Made by a program: the position numbers and the translations under genes | From: Helianthus annuus | Taxonomy: Eukaryota; Streptophyta; Magnoliopsida; Asterales; Asteraceae | Length of the DNA stretch: 64,000 bases | Direction of reading: 5' to 3' | Assembly: GCF_002127325.2 (NCBI RefSeq) | Contig: NC_035449.2 | Location: 146,918,931-146,982,930, forward strand | Part shown: in pieces, positions 48,708 to 59,477 of the stretch | How the letters are laid out: every line of letters starts with the position of its first letter | How positions within the stretch are numbered: the stretch's first letter is position 1 | The notes under the pieces: generated by a model | What the model saw: the letters and a program-made list of their open reading frames with translations, nothing else | Told to the model about the DNA's origin: nothing | Databases searched by the model: none

Positions 48708-48937
48708 GAGTAAATTATTTCCTTTATCTTTGTACCAAATTTCAGGCGGTGTCGTGTGCCTTCAAAATTGATGAGTTTTGTACTTAATGTTTCAAAATCT
48801 TGCATGTTATGTCCTTTAGGCCTGACTAACTTAATTTTTTTTTTTTTGTTAAATCAGATCACACAAGGGCAATTTAGTCTTTTTACCCATTTATTAAAAT
48901 ATATATTAACAAATAAAACAAAAATAAACTTAAACAT

Positions 48938-48976
<39 letters not shown>

Positions 48977-50116
48977 ACACAAATACCCCTTTCTCCTACC
49001 TCTCTCCACTACCACCAAAAGCCACCACCAACCACCTCTCTCAACCTCCACCACCACCATTCTCAACCACCATCAAACCTCCACAGAAGTTAGTGGATGA
49101 CACGACACTTAAATAAATTGGGCTCCATTAATTTAATTAGATTAAGGTGATTAAATCACATTGACATTTCAACAAAACCCAAAACAAGCTTATACTTAAA
49201 AACCTAAAAGGTTGCTCTGCCACCAGCCATACTTTTCTTATTCTTTGTTTACTTATCCATTTAAACAACAAAGACTTTAACTCTAAATCACTTTTCAATG
49301 TCGTTGATTAAACTCAAAACAAATATTACAAAACCTTCAAATCTTTATATCACAATTTCTATCAGATCCAAAATACTGAACCACTGCCAATGAATTCTCA
49401 TAATTTCTACTAGTTTAAAGTGCATCTTCAAGAACACTCACCAGTATGCTAACAATTCCTAGTTTAAATTGTTGGGCTAGGGCCACTTCGAATTTGCGGA
49501 TCAGAGCGGTGGTGTCACCCTCCTCTAAACAATCCATCGGAGCTCACAACCCTACCACCGCAGTCGTCGGAGTTCTTGCGACTGTCACTGTGTTAAGAAT
49601 ATTTGTTCTGAGTTTCAGAAGATCTGCAAGCCAGAATCCGCGAAAAACTTGTTGGATCTGATTTGTTCTGTGCTGATAAGAACCTCCACGAAGACAATTG
49701 TTGGAAGATCATCTGGTGGAGATATCCAAAGTCGTATTGTGGTTGAGTGGTGGAGTTACGGTTCTGTTGCGTGGTGGATGGCAGCAGTGGTGCGATGTTA
49801 GTTGTGGGTTATCCGATGGAATGGTAGTCCGATGGTAATGGTGGTGGAGGGTAGGTGGTTGCAGAAGGTGGTTGGAGATCTAGGGTTTGGGTGGATATAA
49901 AATGGGGGAAAAGTGGAAGGGTTGGTGAAATGACTTATTTGCCCTCATGTGCAACTCACATGACCTGATTTAACTGGAAAATCTAACTGAGTTAGGGCTA
50001 AAGGATAAATCGTGTAACATTTGGAAACATTAAGTACAAAACCCATCAATTTTAAAGGCAAAGGACACCGCCTGAAATTTGGTACAAAGATAAAGGACAA
50101 AACTTTTAATTTACTC
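48708..50116. mobile_element. Non-autonomous Mutator-like element (MULE) with 9-bp target duplication
   Basis: Ends in inverted repeats: GAGTAAATTA at 48708 and its complement ending at 50116, followed inward by CCTTTATCTTTGTACCAAAT and GGCGGTGTC on both sides. The repeats extend about 180-200 bases with mismatches and small indels, and a CCACCA-rich zone is mirrored further in. Perfect 9-bp duplication ATTCATAAA at 48699-48707 and 50117-50125, the length typical of Mutator. No transposase is encoded. A (TA)n run lies near 48943-48970. The middle (49430-49680) holds a short ORF of no recognised family; captured host sequence is possible but unproven. Confidence 0.88.
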
Positions 50117-50125
50117 ATTCATAAA

Positions 50126-50996
50126 ATAAAGTATACATAAAATTGGTGGTTTAAAGAACAAAATATCTCTGTTGAGATATAACCCGGATTAATTCCATTA
50201 GCATAATATAAAATAAATTAGATAAGTATAAGTCTTTTATCACCAATATATCCGAGAATATTGAGATATATCAACAAGAGTTTGTTGGTATATGTGTAAA
50301 CATAATAAAGGGGACATGTACACCAACCCAATTACAATAGGTTTCCATAAAATCCCTAAGGATCATCCACAATATTGGTTGTAGGTATCGTATTATATTC
50401 TTCTATACTTTCATTTTCACCATAAACCAATATTTATTCTTACACCGAGGGTGGTCACAACCCAATTGTGACATGCGGAATTGTATATGTTGCTGCCTGC
50501 AGATTCCATGTACCCCTGCCTGAAAATCTTCACTGGTGGAAAGCATTTAATGCTGATAAAGCGGGTATTGATGAAGTTTGTAAAGTTGTAGCTCACTTAT
50601 ACACTATGCTTAAGGCACATCATATACCTGTACGTAAACAAAGGGGTTGTTTTACAATGTCCACTCACTCGATCGTCTAATTCACATTCCCAACCAAGGC
50701 CCAAGGTACAACATATATTCTATATGTTGCACTTTTTGCAATTTTGGCAAAATGGGCAGGTGGGTAATGATCCGAAACATGTTTGGCTCACAATGGACAA
50801 TCTTATTAATTAAGTATATGGATCGGGTTGTGTTGTGTTAAGCCACCAACATTTTCATTATATTTTTATGTGAGTTTTATAAACAACTATTTAGAAATTG
50901 AGGAGGGAGGATATATTCTCTCGGGTAGGATTACTTTTTAAATATATTTGTAGACTCGTCTAGATAATTATTATTATTCTCTCTGATGTAGCTAAT
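50126..50996. other. Intergenic sequence with one possible exon
   Basis: AT-rich DNA between the MULE and T5. No element ends seen. The only coding-like piece is listed separately (50503-50629). The last five bases (50992-50996) are the T5 target duplication CTAAT. Confidence 0.4.
50503..50629 (+). other. Possible host exon fragment, unrecognised
   Basis: An open stretch preceded by TGCTGCCTGCAG and followed by GTACGT, good matches to plant splice acceptor and donor. Translated in the open frame it contains ENLHWWKAFNADKAGIDEVC, a plausible protein composition. I do not recognise the family. It may be a relic of a gene; no neighbouring exon was found with confidence. Confidence 0.25.
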
Positions 50997-52419
50997 TATA
51001 ACAACCCTCCTAGAACCCTTAACATGACCCTAAAACATTCCGTATATACCCCGTACACGAGAAACGGACCCGAAATACCCTTATACTTATAAAAATCAAG
51101 AAAAACAGTATATATAAGGTTGTCATGGGCCGCCACCCAAACACCTTTGGTCTTTCGCGGGGCACGAGGCCTAGCGACTTGCCGGACAAACAAAACCGCC
51201 ACGTGTTGATACGTGGCAAGCCTATACTTGGTGACCCAGCAACCCTAAACCCTAGTCTACTCTCTCGCGGGCCGCGAGAGAGTTAGCTAAGGTCTACGTG
51301 GGCCGCAAGCCGCCTTAAATCTGGCCTATAAATAGGATCGACGAGCTCATTTGACAATTCGTTCAGAAATCAATTCTCTCTCAATTTCTGTAGGAAAAAA
51401 TTATACCCGGGATAATACCCACTATAAAGCGAAGCTCTACCTTGTTGTAAGTATTATAACCCTGCTATTACCCTGCATGGTCGATTTAGGGCTCCGTAAC
51501 GCATGTTAAGGCTCTGCCTGACTCAGTCGTAGGAGTTCTGTCTCATGTTACACCCGATTGATTTAGGACTCCGTAATGCATGTCAAGGCTCTGCCTGACT
51601 CAGTCATTGGAGTTCTGTCTCGAGTTGTACGGATAATGTGATTTGGGTTATTTTACTAACACGTGTGCAATGTTTAATTTTTAATTGATAATAACCAGGA
51701 GTTACACTAGGAAGCTTTAGTATCACCTATGTCAACAATGTAAGTACATTCACTTTTTCTCACTATTTGAGAGTACATTTTTGGGAGTCAAAATGTTTTA
51801 CCAAAACCTCAAATGTTTTCAGTTACAATTACAGTGATTAACTCTTTGTAATTCTACAATTGCTGCCAGTATTATGGGGTTTGTATATAGTACTTGATAA
51901 CCTTCACAATTGGGCATGGGTATCCAATGTGTGATATGACCATAGTCACAGATCCGTCGAGTGACACGTACTGACCGAGTAATTGTGTAGATATAAACAT
52001 TGTAATCGCCCTTAATACTGTAATGTGTATCAACTGATGCTTTACAAAATGGAATGTACTTGCCAGTATTTCTTGTTGATAAAATGTTTTTAAAACGCGT
52101 TTCAGGTAACACAATATGAAAGCCAATAGAAGCCAGCTGGAGAGCACTAAAGGCTTGGAAAAGTGGCTATAAAAGTTACCTAAATAAAAAAGAAGTTTTT
52201 GTTTTCAATAATTAGAGTTTACCCCTACAAATGTATTATCAAATGAACTTGGGTTTATCCCAATGATTTATCATTATAAAAAGTTTGGTGTTTTACTCTG
52301 ATAAAAATATTTCCTAACTACGGTCCTGATGTATTCCGCTGCCAAATTAATAAATACCGATACAACTGATCTGGATCTCGCGGCACTCGCTCCCGGGGTA
52401 GGGGTCGAGGGTTGCAACA
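50997..52419 (+). repeat. T5 5' LTR (1423 bp)
   Basis: Starts TATAACAACCC and ends TTGCAACA. A palindrome with 12-bp arms ACTCTCTCGCGG (51259-51270 and 51272-51283) stands 44 bases before TATAAATAGG (51327). Further GGGCCGC words lie on either side. Confidence 0.9.
51259..51336 (+). promoter_or_regulatory. T5 LTR palindrome and TATA box
   Basis: ACTCTCTCGCGG, one G, then its exact complement, followed by TATAAATAGG. Preserved without change in the 3' LTR (58321-58345, TATA at 58389) although the LTRs differ by about 6% overall and several nearby CpG sites have changed. Confidence 0.75.
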
Positions 52420-52424
52420 GAGAG

Positions 52425-52437
52425 TGGTATCAGAGCT
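52425..52437 (+). other. T5 primer binding site (tRNA-Met type)
   Basis: TGGTATCAGAGCT begins five bases after the 5' LTR. Confidence 0.85.
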
Positions 52438-52559
52438 ACAACCACTGGTTTAAGCCAAAGAAGTGTTCTGCTGACACTTAAATTTTGTGTTAGTAAATAA
52501 CTTATCTGATTACGTGTAAATATTGTTTTGTATTATTTGACTATTTGTTAGTTTACAGT

Positions 52560-53303
52560 ATGAGTGAGCAAGGAACTTCGGACGCTTATCGTCATATAGC
52601 TAGTTCATCAAAAGATGAAGGAACATCATCCCAACCAGATCCCTCAGGTTACTCAGCCGATACTGAGGAAGGGATATTCATTTTTAAGGCACAGTCTGAG
52701 GAACCCTTCACTACTAAAAAGAGAGGTTGGTTTAATAGAGGAGCACATGAGAGAATAAAAAGAATGAAAAAGTTGCAACAACAGAGAGCGATAGTCAGAG
52801 CTAATAGGGAACCAAATGCACAAACTCAGGAAACAGTCAATAGGCCACCTTGGGAAGAAGAATTGGATAGACAATTGGCAGACTTCCATATGTTAGCCAC
52901 TACAGCAGTAGACGCTAACCTAAACCAAATAGCCGAACCGCCATTGTTACCTTTATTCCCAGACCAACCGATGTTAGAACCCAACCAATAAAACCAATTT
53001 CCGATACCTGCATTTGACCCCAACAAGTTACCTAGAATCCCAACCCCAATGCCTTTAGAACGTGATCCGTGGTGGGATGACGATAGAACATTTTTCGAAA
53101 TGAATAGTGCAGACCCTTACGAGGAACCCGTACCTCATCACCCTGACCCATTAAACCTACCAATGAGTCGAGAATGTGTGCAGGAACTCCGTCAGTATGG
53201 AGAAAGTTTAATGAATGAAGGAAATAGAATCCGAGAGATAGGGGAGAAATTAGTTTGGAAGTATGGTGAAAATGAAATGCAGTACTGGATGAACGGCACT
53301 TAG
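52560..53303 (+). pseudogene. T5 extra ORF upstream of gag, one internal stop
   Basis: ATG at 52560 and TAG at 53301-53303 bound a frame of 247 codons with a single TAA at 52989-52991 where CAA would fit. The product is acidic, with a basic patch (KKRGWFNRGAHERIKRMKK near 52715), a proline-rich middle and a C-terminal helix-like part (ECVQELRQYGESLMNEGN). No zinc knuckle, capsid or enzyme motif. Gag starts about 250 bases later at 53557. I do not recognise the family. It may be an independent protein or a first exon of gag. Confidence 0.55.
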
Positions 53304-53556
53304 AAAATGCCTAGATATATGTGTAATTTTGTATTTTGATAAAAAATCTATAGATAGACTAAAATAGATACGGATGCATAACTACTAGTATATTTGATTT
53401 CCAGCTGTAGTATGTAACTGATGCATATATACACATAAAAAAGTAAAAGTCGCAATGATCGACGTTTTTGATCAAATTGTTTGTGTGATTGTATATAAAT
53501 ATTTGTACTAAATTATTCTGTGATAATTAATAATTGATAAATTATTCATAATTCAG
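53304..53556. other. Gap between T5 extra ORF and gag
   Basis: AT-rich, without ORF. Ends ATTCAG directly before the gag ATG, which would suit a splice acceptor, but no donor is convincing. Confidence 0.35.
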
Positions 53557-54620
53557 ATGGACAACGAAGTAAATCAGGAAAACCAGAATCATGAGAATAA
53601 CAAAAATCAAATAGATAACAGTGCCATCCAACATATAGTAGCACAAGGAATTATAGATGCTATGCCTTATATTATCAAGACTGTTAAAGAAGCAGAAAAT
53701 AATAAATCTGCAACTGGTAGTAAACAACAACACACTGAGCCAAGTCACAGTGTGACAATAATAATGGACCTATTATCCAAGCTCCAATTCCTAAAAGAAG
53801 AAGAACCGCTTCTTACGGTTGTTCTTATAAAGAATTCTTGGCCTGTAAACCAATAGAATTCTCAGACAATTAAGGAGCCATTGCAGCCTTACGTTGGATA
53901 GAAAAGACTGAAGCAGTCATAAAAATAAGTAAATGTGCAGATGAAGATAAGATTATGTTTGCTTCGAATCTTTTCAAAAATGCAGCCTTAGAATGGTGGA
54001 ATACTATTCTCCAGTCTAGGGAAAGTGACAAAGTTTATAATATGGAATGGACCAACTTTAAGGAAATGATTGAAAGAAAATTTTGTCCTCCTAATAAAAA
54101 GGAACAAATCTCCAATAAGTTCCTAAATCTTAGAATGACTGGAATAGACTACAAAGGTTACACTACCATATTCTTCGAATATGCTAGGATAGTGCCAACC
54201 TTAGCTCACCCGAACCAGTGTTAATCTCCCGTTATATTTGGGGATTAATTGGTGAAATTAGACACATAGTCAAGGCAGCTAGACCACAAACCATAGAAGA
54301 AGCAGTAAAACTAGCCAATACCTTGACTGATGTACTGGTATGCACACAAGAGGAAAACCAGAGAAAGAACCTAACTCAAAAGCTTACCCAGGAATTTTGT
54401 TTTGGTAATCCCTACCATGGAAAAGGAACAGGTTCTTCTGCACCCTACTGTAAGTTTTGTAAAAAGAAGCACTCAGGAAAGTGTGTTGTGTCCTGCAACT
54501 TTTGCAAGTACCCAGGACATAAGGAAGAAGATTGTAGGAGAAAGGCTAATGCCAGAATATGCTAAAATTGTGGATAGGTTGGTCACATCAAACCGAACGG
54601 TCCGAAACTAGCTCTAGCAA
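53557..54620 (+). pseudogene. T5 gag, broken
   Basis: ATG at 53557, N/Q-rich start, frameshift near 53755, TAA at 53871-53873, capsid text (ALEWWNTILQ) at 53955-54220, another frame break near 54220, and a cysteine-rich region from 54450 with CNFCKYPGHKEEDC. TAA at 54563-54565 falls inside what should be the last zinc knuckle. Confidence 0.82.
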
Positions 54621-57600
54621 TAACCAACAAGGCTAAGACAACTGAAGGACCTGAGAAGAATGCCATAGCGTTTGTTCTAACAGCTGAGGAAGCCAAGATG
54701 ATTCCGAATGTGATTGCCGGTACGTTCTTAGTTAATAATATATTTGCCAAAGTATTGTTTGACTCTGGTGCAAACCAAAGTTTTATCAATACTTCTTTCT
54801 ACAAACTTCTTGACCAACCCTTAGCCAAAATTCAACAAGATTGTCTGGTAGAGACAGCAAACGGAGAATCCATTAAGATAGGTGAAATCTTGTAGGGAGC
54901 AAGAATAGAAATCCTGAACCATCATTTCTTTGCTAACCTTTATCCAATGAATCTGACCGGATTCGATGTTGTATTAGGAATGGATTGGTTGGTAGCCAAT
55001 CGTGCCAGTATTTTATGTAATCAAAAGTCAGTACAAGTAAGTACCTCAAGTGGTAAAAAGATCACAATCAAAGGAGATAAGCCTACCAGATCGACAAAAT
55101 TCATCTCTGTGATGAAAGCTGCAAGTTATGAAAGGAAGGGAGGAATAGTATATATGATTTCTGTAATCATTAATACTAAAGGAAAAGAATTAAAAGATAT
55201 TCCTGTAATATCTAAATTCTCAGACGTTTTTTCCAGAAGAGTTACCTGGATTAACGCCTAATAGAGAGGTCGAATTTAGGATTCACCTAATACCAGGAAC
55301 GGTACCGATTGCTAAAGCACCCTACTGATTAGCACCAACGGAGATGCAGGAACTGAAGGAACTGAAGAAACAATTGGACAAACTTCTTGACAAAGGTTTT
55401 ATACAACCAAGTTCATCACCATGGGGAGCACCGGTGTTGTGTATTAAGAAGAAAGACGGATCGATGCGTATGTGCATTGATTACCAAGACTTGAACAAGG
55501 TTACGATTAAGAATCGGTACCAACTACCGATAATCGATGATCTGTTCGATCAACTACAAGGAGCTCGATCTTTTCTAAGACCGACTTATGCTCAGGATAT
55601 CATCAACTGAAAGTACGGGAAGAGGACATTCATAAAACTGCTTTCAAAACAAGGTACGGTCATTATGAATTTACCGTCATGCCATTTGGTTTACCAATGC
55701 CCCAGCCGCATTTATGGACATGATGAACATGATATGTAAACCATACCTGGATAAATTCATAATTGTCTTTATAGATGATATTCTAATTTACTCTAAGAGT
55801 AAAGAGGAACACCCAGCGCATCTGCATACACTTCTAACATTGTTGAGAAAAGAGAAGCTTTATGCTAAATTCTCAAAATGTGTATTTTGGTTACAAGAAG
55901 TGCAATTCCTTGGACATCTGGTTAATCATGAAGGAATTCATGTGGATCCCACAAAGATCGAGGCAATTACTAAATGGAAAATCTCTGAATCGCCAACAAA
56001 AGTAAGAAGTTTTCTTGGACTGGCAAGATATTATAGACGGTTTATCCGAGATTTCTCTAGAATAGCCATTCCATTAACTAAACTGACCTGCAAATCAGTT
56101 AAGTTTGAATGGGGACCAAAACAGGAAGAAGCTTTTAAGATTCTTAAGCAAAGGTTAACCAACGCACCCATACTTGTATTACCAGAAGGAACTGAAGACT
56201 TTATAGTCTATTGTGATGCATCTAAGTTAGGATATGGATGTGTGCTGATGCAACATCAAAAGGTTATAGCTTATGCCTCTAGAAAACTTAAGAAACATGA
56301 AGAAAATTATACAACCCATGATCTAGAATTAGGAGCCATAGTTTTTACCCTTAAGATTTGAAGTCACTATTTATACGGAAATAAATTCATTGTCTTCACG
56401 GATCATGAGAGTTTAAGGTATATTTTTGGGCAAAAAGAATTAAATATGAGACAGAGACGCTGGATGGAAGTTCTTAGTGATTATGATTGTGACATTCAGT
56501 ATCATGCTGGGAAAGCTAATGTAGTAGCTGATGCTTTAAGTCGAAAGTATCATGAAAAACTGAAACGAGTACGTTCTCTCATATTAAATCTACAAGTAGA
56601 TTTAAATGATCAAATTAGAAAGGTACAGGAACAGCAATCAGGGACGATGCTGAAAATTTAAAAGGAATGATTAAGGAATTAGAACAAGGAAGTGATGGAA
56701 TTTGGAAGTTCCATAAGAAAAGGATATGGATACCTAAACAAGGAAACCTACGCCACAGAATACTAGAAGAAGCTCATAAGTCTAAGTATACGATACATCC
56801 CGAAAGTGATAAAATGTATCAAGATCTAAGAAAGAATTTCTGGTGGATAGGAATGAAAAAGGATATAGCAAACTACGTTGCTAAATGTTTAACTTGTTCA
56901 CAAGTTAAAGCTGAACATCAGAAACCCTCAGGGTTATTGCAACAATTAGAAATGCCAATATGGAAATGGGAATTTATAACAATGGACTTTGTTACCAAAT
57001 TACCCAAGACAAGAAAAGGAAAGGATACAATCTGGGTGATTGTAGACAGATTGACCAAATCTGCTCATTTCTTACCAATGAAGGAAACATTCAGTATGGA
57101 ACAGTTAGCCAAGCTATATGTTAATGAAATAGTTTCATTACATGGAATTCCTTTATCTATTGTATCTGATAGAGATAACCGTTTTACTTCTCATTTTTTG
57201 ACAAGTTTCCAAAAAACAATGGGAACCAGGTTAAATCTAAGCACAGCTTATCATCCACAAACGGATGGACAAAGCGAAAGTACAATACAAACAATGGAAG
57301 ATATGCTTAGAGCTTGTGTAATTGATTTCGGAGGAAATTGGGATGACCATTTACCATTAATAGAATTTTCCTACAATAACAGCTATCATACAAGCATTAA
57401 TGTTGCACCATTTGAAGCACTTTATGAACGAAAGTGCTGAACCCCAGTCTGTTGGGCAGAAATTGGAGAAAAGAAACTATTTGGACCTGAGATAGTGCAA
57501 GAAATGACGGATAAGATAATTCAAGTAAAGGAAAGACTAAAAGCAGCACGAGATCGTTAAAAGAGTTATGCAGATAACAGACGAAAACCTTTGGAATTTC

Positions 57601-58020
57601 AAGTTGGAGATAAGATATTATTAAAAGTTTCTCCATGGAAAGGAGTAGTCAGATTTGTTAAAAGAGGAAAGCTAAGCCGCAGGTATGTTGGACCATTTGA
57701 GATTATTAGAAGAATAGGACCTGTAGCTTATCAGCTACAACTGCCAGAAGAAATGGCAGGAATACATGATGTGTTTCATGTATGTAATCTCAAAAAGTGT
57801 TTAGCAGACGAATCATTAGTGATACCTCTTAAGGACATAAAGGTAAATGAGAAACTTAAGTTTATCGAGAAACCCATTCAGATTGAAGATAGAAAAATCA
57901 AGAACCTCAAAAACAAGAGACTAGTTCTGGTCAAAGTGAAATGAGATTCCCGGAGAGGACTAGAGTACACTTGGGAACACGAATCAGAGATGCAAAGGAA
58001 ATACCCACACCTATTCCAGT
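54621..58020 (+). pseudogene. T5 protease-pol-chromodomain, broken
   Basis: Protease keeps VLFDSGANQSF near 54755. A stop follows at 54893-54895 and a frame break near 55230. RT (55344 on) has one-base losses near 55575 and 55690; FIDDILIYS is intact near 55770. RNase H is cut by TGA 56359-56361 (Trp codon). Integrase 56667-57440 keeps HHCC and the D, D, E text and ends at TGA 57438-57440; TAA lies near 57558. The GPF motif is near 57690, and the chromodomain begins near 57865 with TGA 57942-57944 (Trp codon). Followed by TCGAGGACGA and a purine tract before the 3' LTR. Confidence 0.9.
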
Positions 58021-58058
58021 AGACCTCGAGGACGAGATCTAAAACAAGGTGGGGAGGA

Positions 58059-59477
58059 TATAACAACCCTCCTAGAACCCTTAACATGACCCTAAAACAT
58101 TCCGTATATACCCCGTACGCGAGAAACGGACCCGAAATACCCTTATACTTATAAAAATCAAGAAAAACTATATATATAAGGTTGTCGCGGGCCGTGACCC
58201 AGACACCTTTGGTCTTTCACGGGGCGCGAGGCCTAGTGACTTACCGGACAAACAAAACCGCCACGTGTCAACACGTGGCAAGCCTATACTCGGTGACCCA
58301 GCAACCCTAAACCCTAGTCTACTCTCTCGCGGGCCGCGAGAGAGTTAGCTAAGGTCTACGCGGGCCGCGAGCCGCCTTAAATCTGGCCTATAAATAGGAT
58401 CGACGAGCTCATTTGACAATTCGTTCAGAAATCAATTCTCTCTCAATTTCTGTAGGGAAAAATTATACCCGGGCACAATACCCACTATAAAGCGAAGCTT
58501 TGCCTTGTTGTAAGTATTATAACCTTGCTATTACCCTACACGATCGATTTAGGGCTCCATAACGCATGTCAAGGCTCTGCCTGACTCAGTCGTTGGAGTT
58601 CTATCTCGTGTTACACCCGATTGATTTAGGACTACGTAATGCATGTCAAGGCTCTGCCTAACTCAGTCATTGGAGTTCTATCTCAAGTTGTACGGATAAT
58701 GTGATTTGGGTTATTTTACTAACACGTGTGCATTATTTAATTTTTAATATATAATAACCAGGAGTTACACCAGGAAGCTTTAGTATCACCTAAGTCAACA
58801 ATGTAAGTACGTTCACTTTTTCTCACTATTTAAGAGTACATTTTTGGGAGTCAAAATGTTTTACCAAAACCTCAAATGTTTTCAATTACAATTACTGTGA
58901 ATAAGTCTTTGTAATTCTATAATTGCTGCCAGTATTATGGGGTTTGTATACTGTACTTGATAACCTTCACAATTAGGCACGGGTATCCAATGTGTGATAT
59001 GACCATAGTCACAGATCCGTCGAGTGGCACGTACTGACCGAGTCATTGTGTAGATATAAAAATTGTAATCGCCCTTAATACTGTAATGTGTATCAACTGG
59101 TGCTTTACAAAATGGAATGTACTTGCCAGTATTTCTTGCTGATAAAATGTTTTTAAACGCGTTTCAGGTAACACAATGTGAAAGCCAATAGAAGCCAGCT
59201 GGAGAGCACTAAAGGCTTGGAAAAGTGGCTATAAAAGTTACCTAAAAAGGAGTTTTTATTTTCAACAATTAGAATTTATCCCTACAAATGTATTGTCAAA
59301 TGAACTTGGGTTTATCCCCAACGATTTATCATTATAAAAAGTTTGGTGTTTTACTCTGATAAAAATATTTGCTAAGTACAGTCCTGATGTATTCCGCTGC
59401 CAAATTAATAAACACCGATACCACTGATCTGGATATCACGGCACCCTCTCCCAGGGTAGGGGTCGGGGGTTGCGACA
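58059..59477 (+). repeat. T5 3' LTR (1419 bp)
   Basis: Starts TATAACAACCC, ends TTGCGACA, and is followed by the duplication CTAAT. Many differences from the 5' copy are C/T or G/A changes, consistent with loss of methylated cytosines. Confidence 0.92.

Larger units (their letters stand above)
50997..59477 (+). mobile_element. T5: complete but decayed chromovirus with an extra 5' ORF
   Basis: LTRs 50997-52419 and 58059-59477, perfect 5-bp duplication CTAAT (50992-50996 and 59478-59482). Internal order: primer site, extra ORF, gag, protease, RT, RNase H, integrase, chromodomain. I counted about 80 differences between LTRs, near 6%, so it is older than T1, T2 and S-C. Both LTRs start TATAACA where TGTAACA would be expected, and both end CA. 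Confidence 0.92.
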
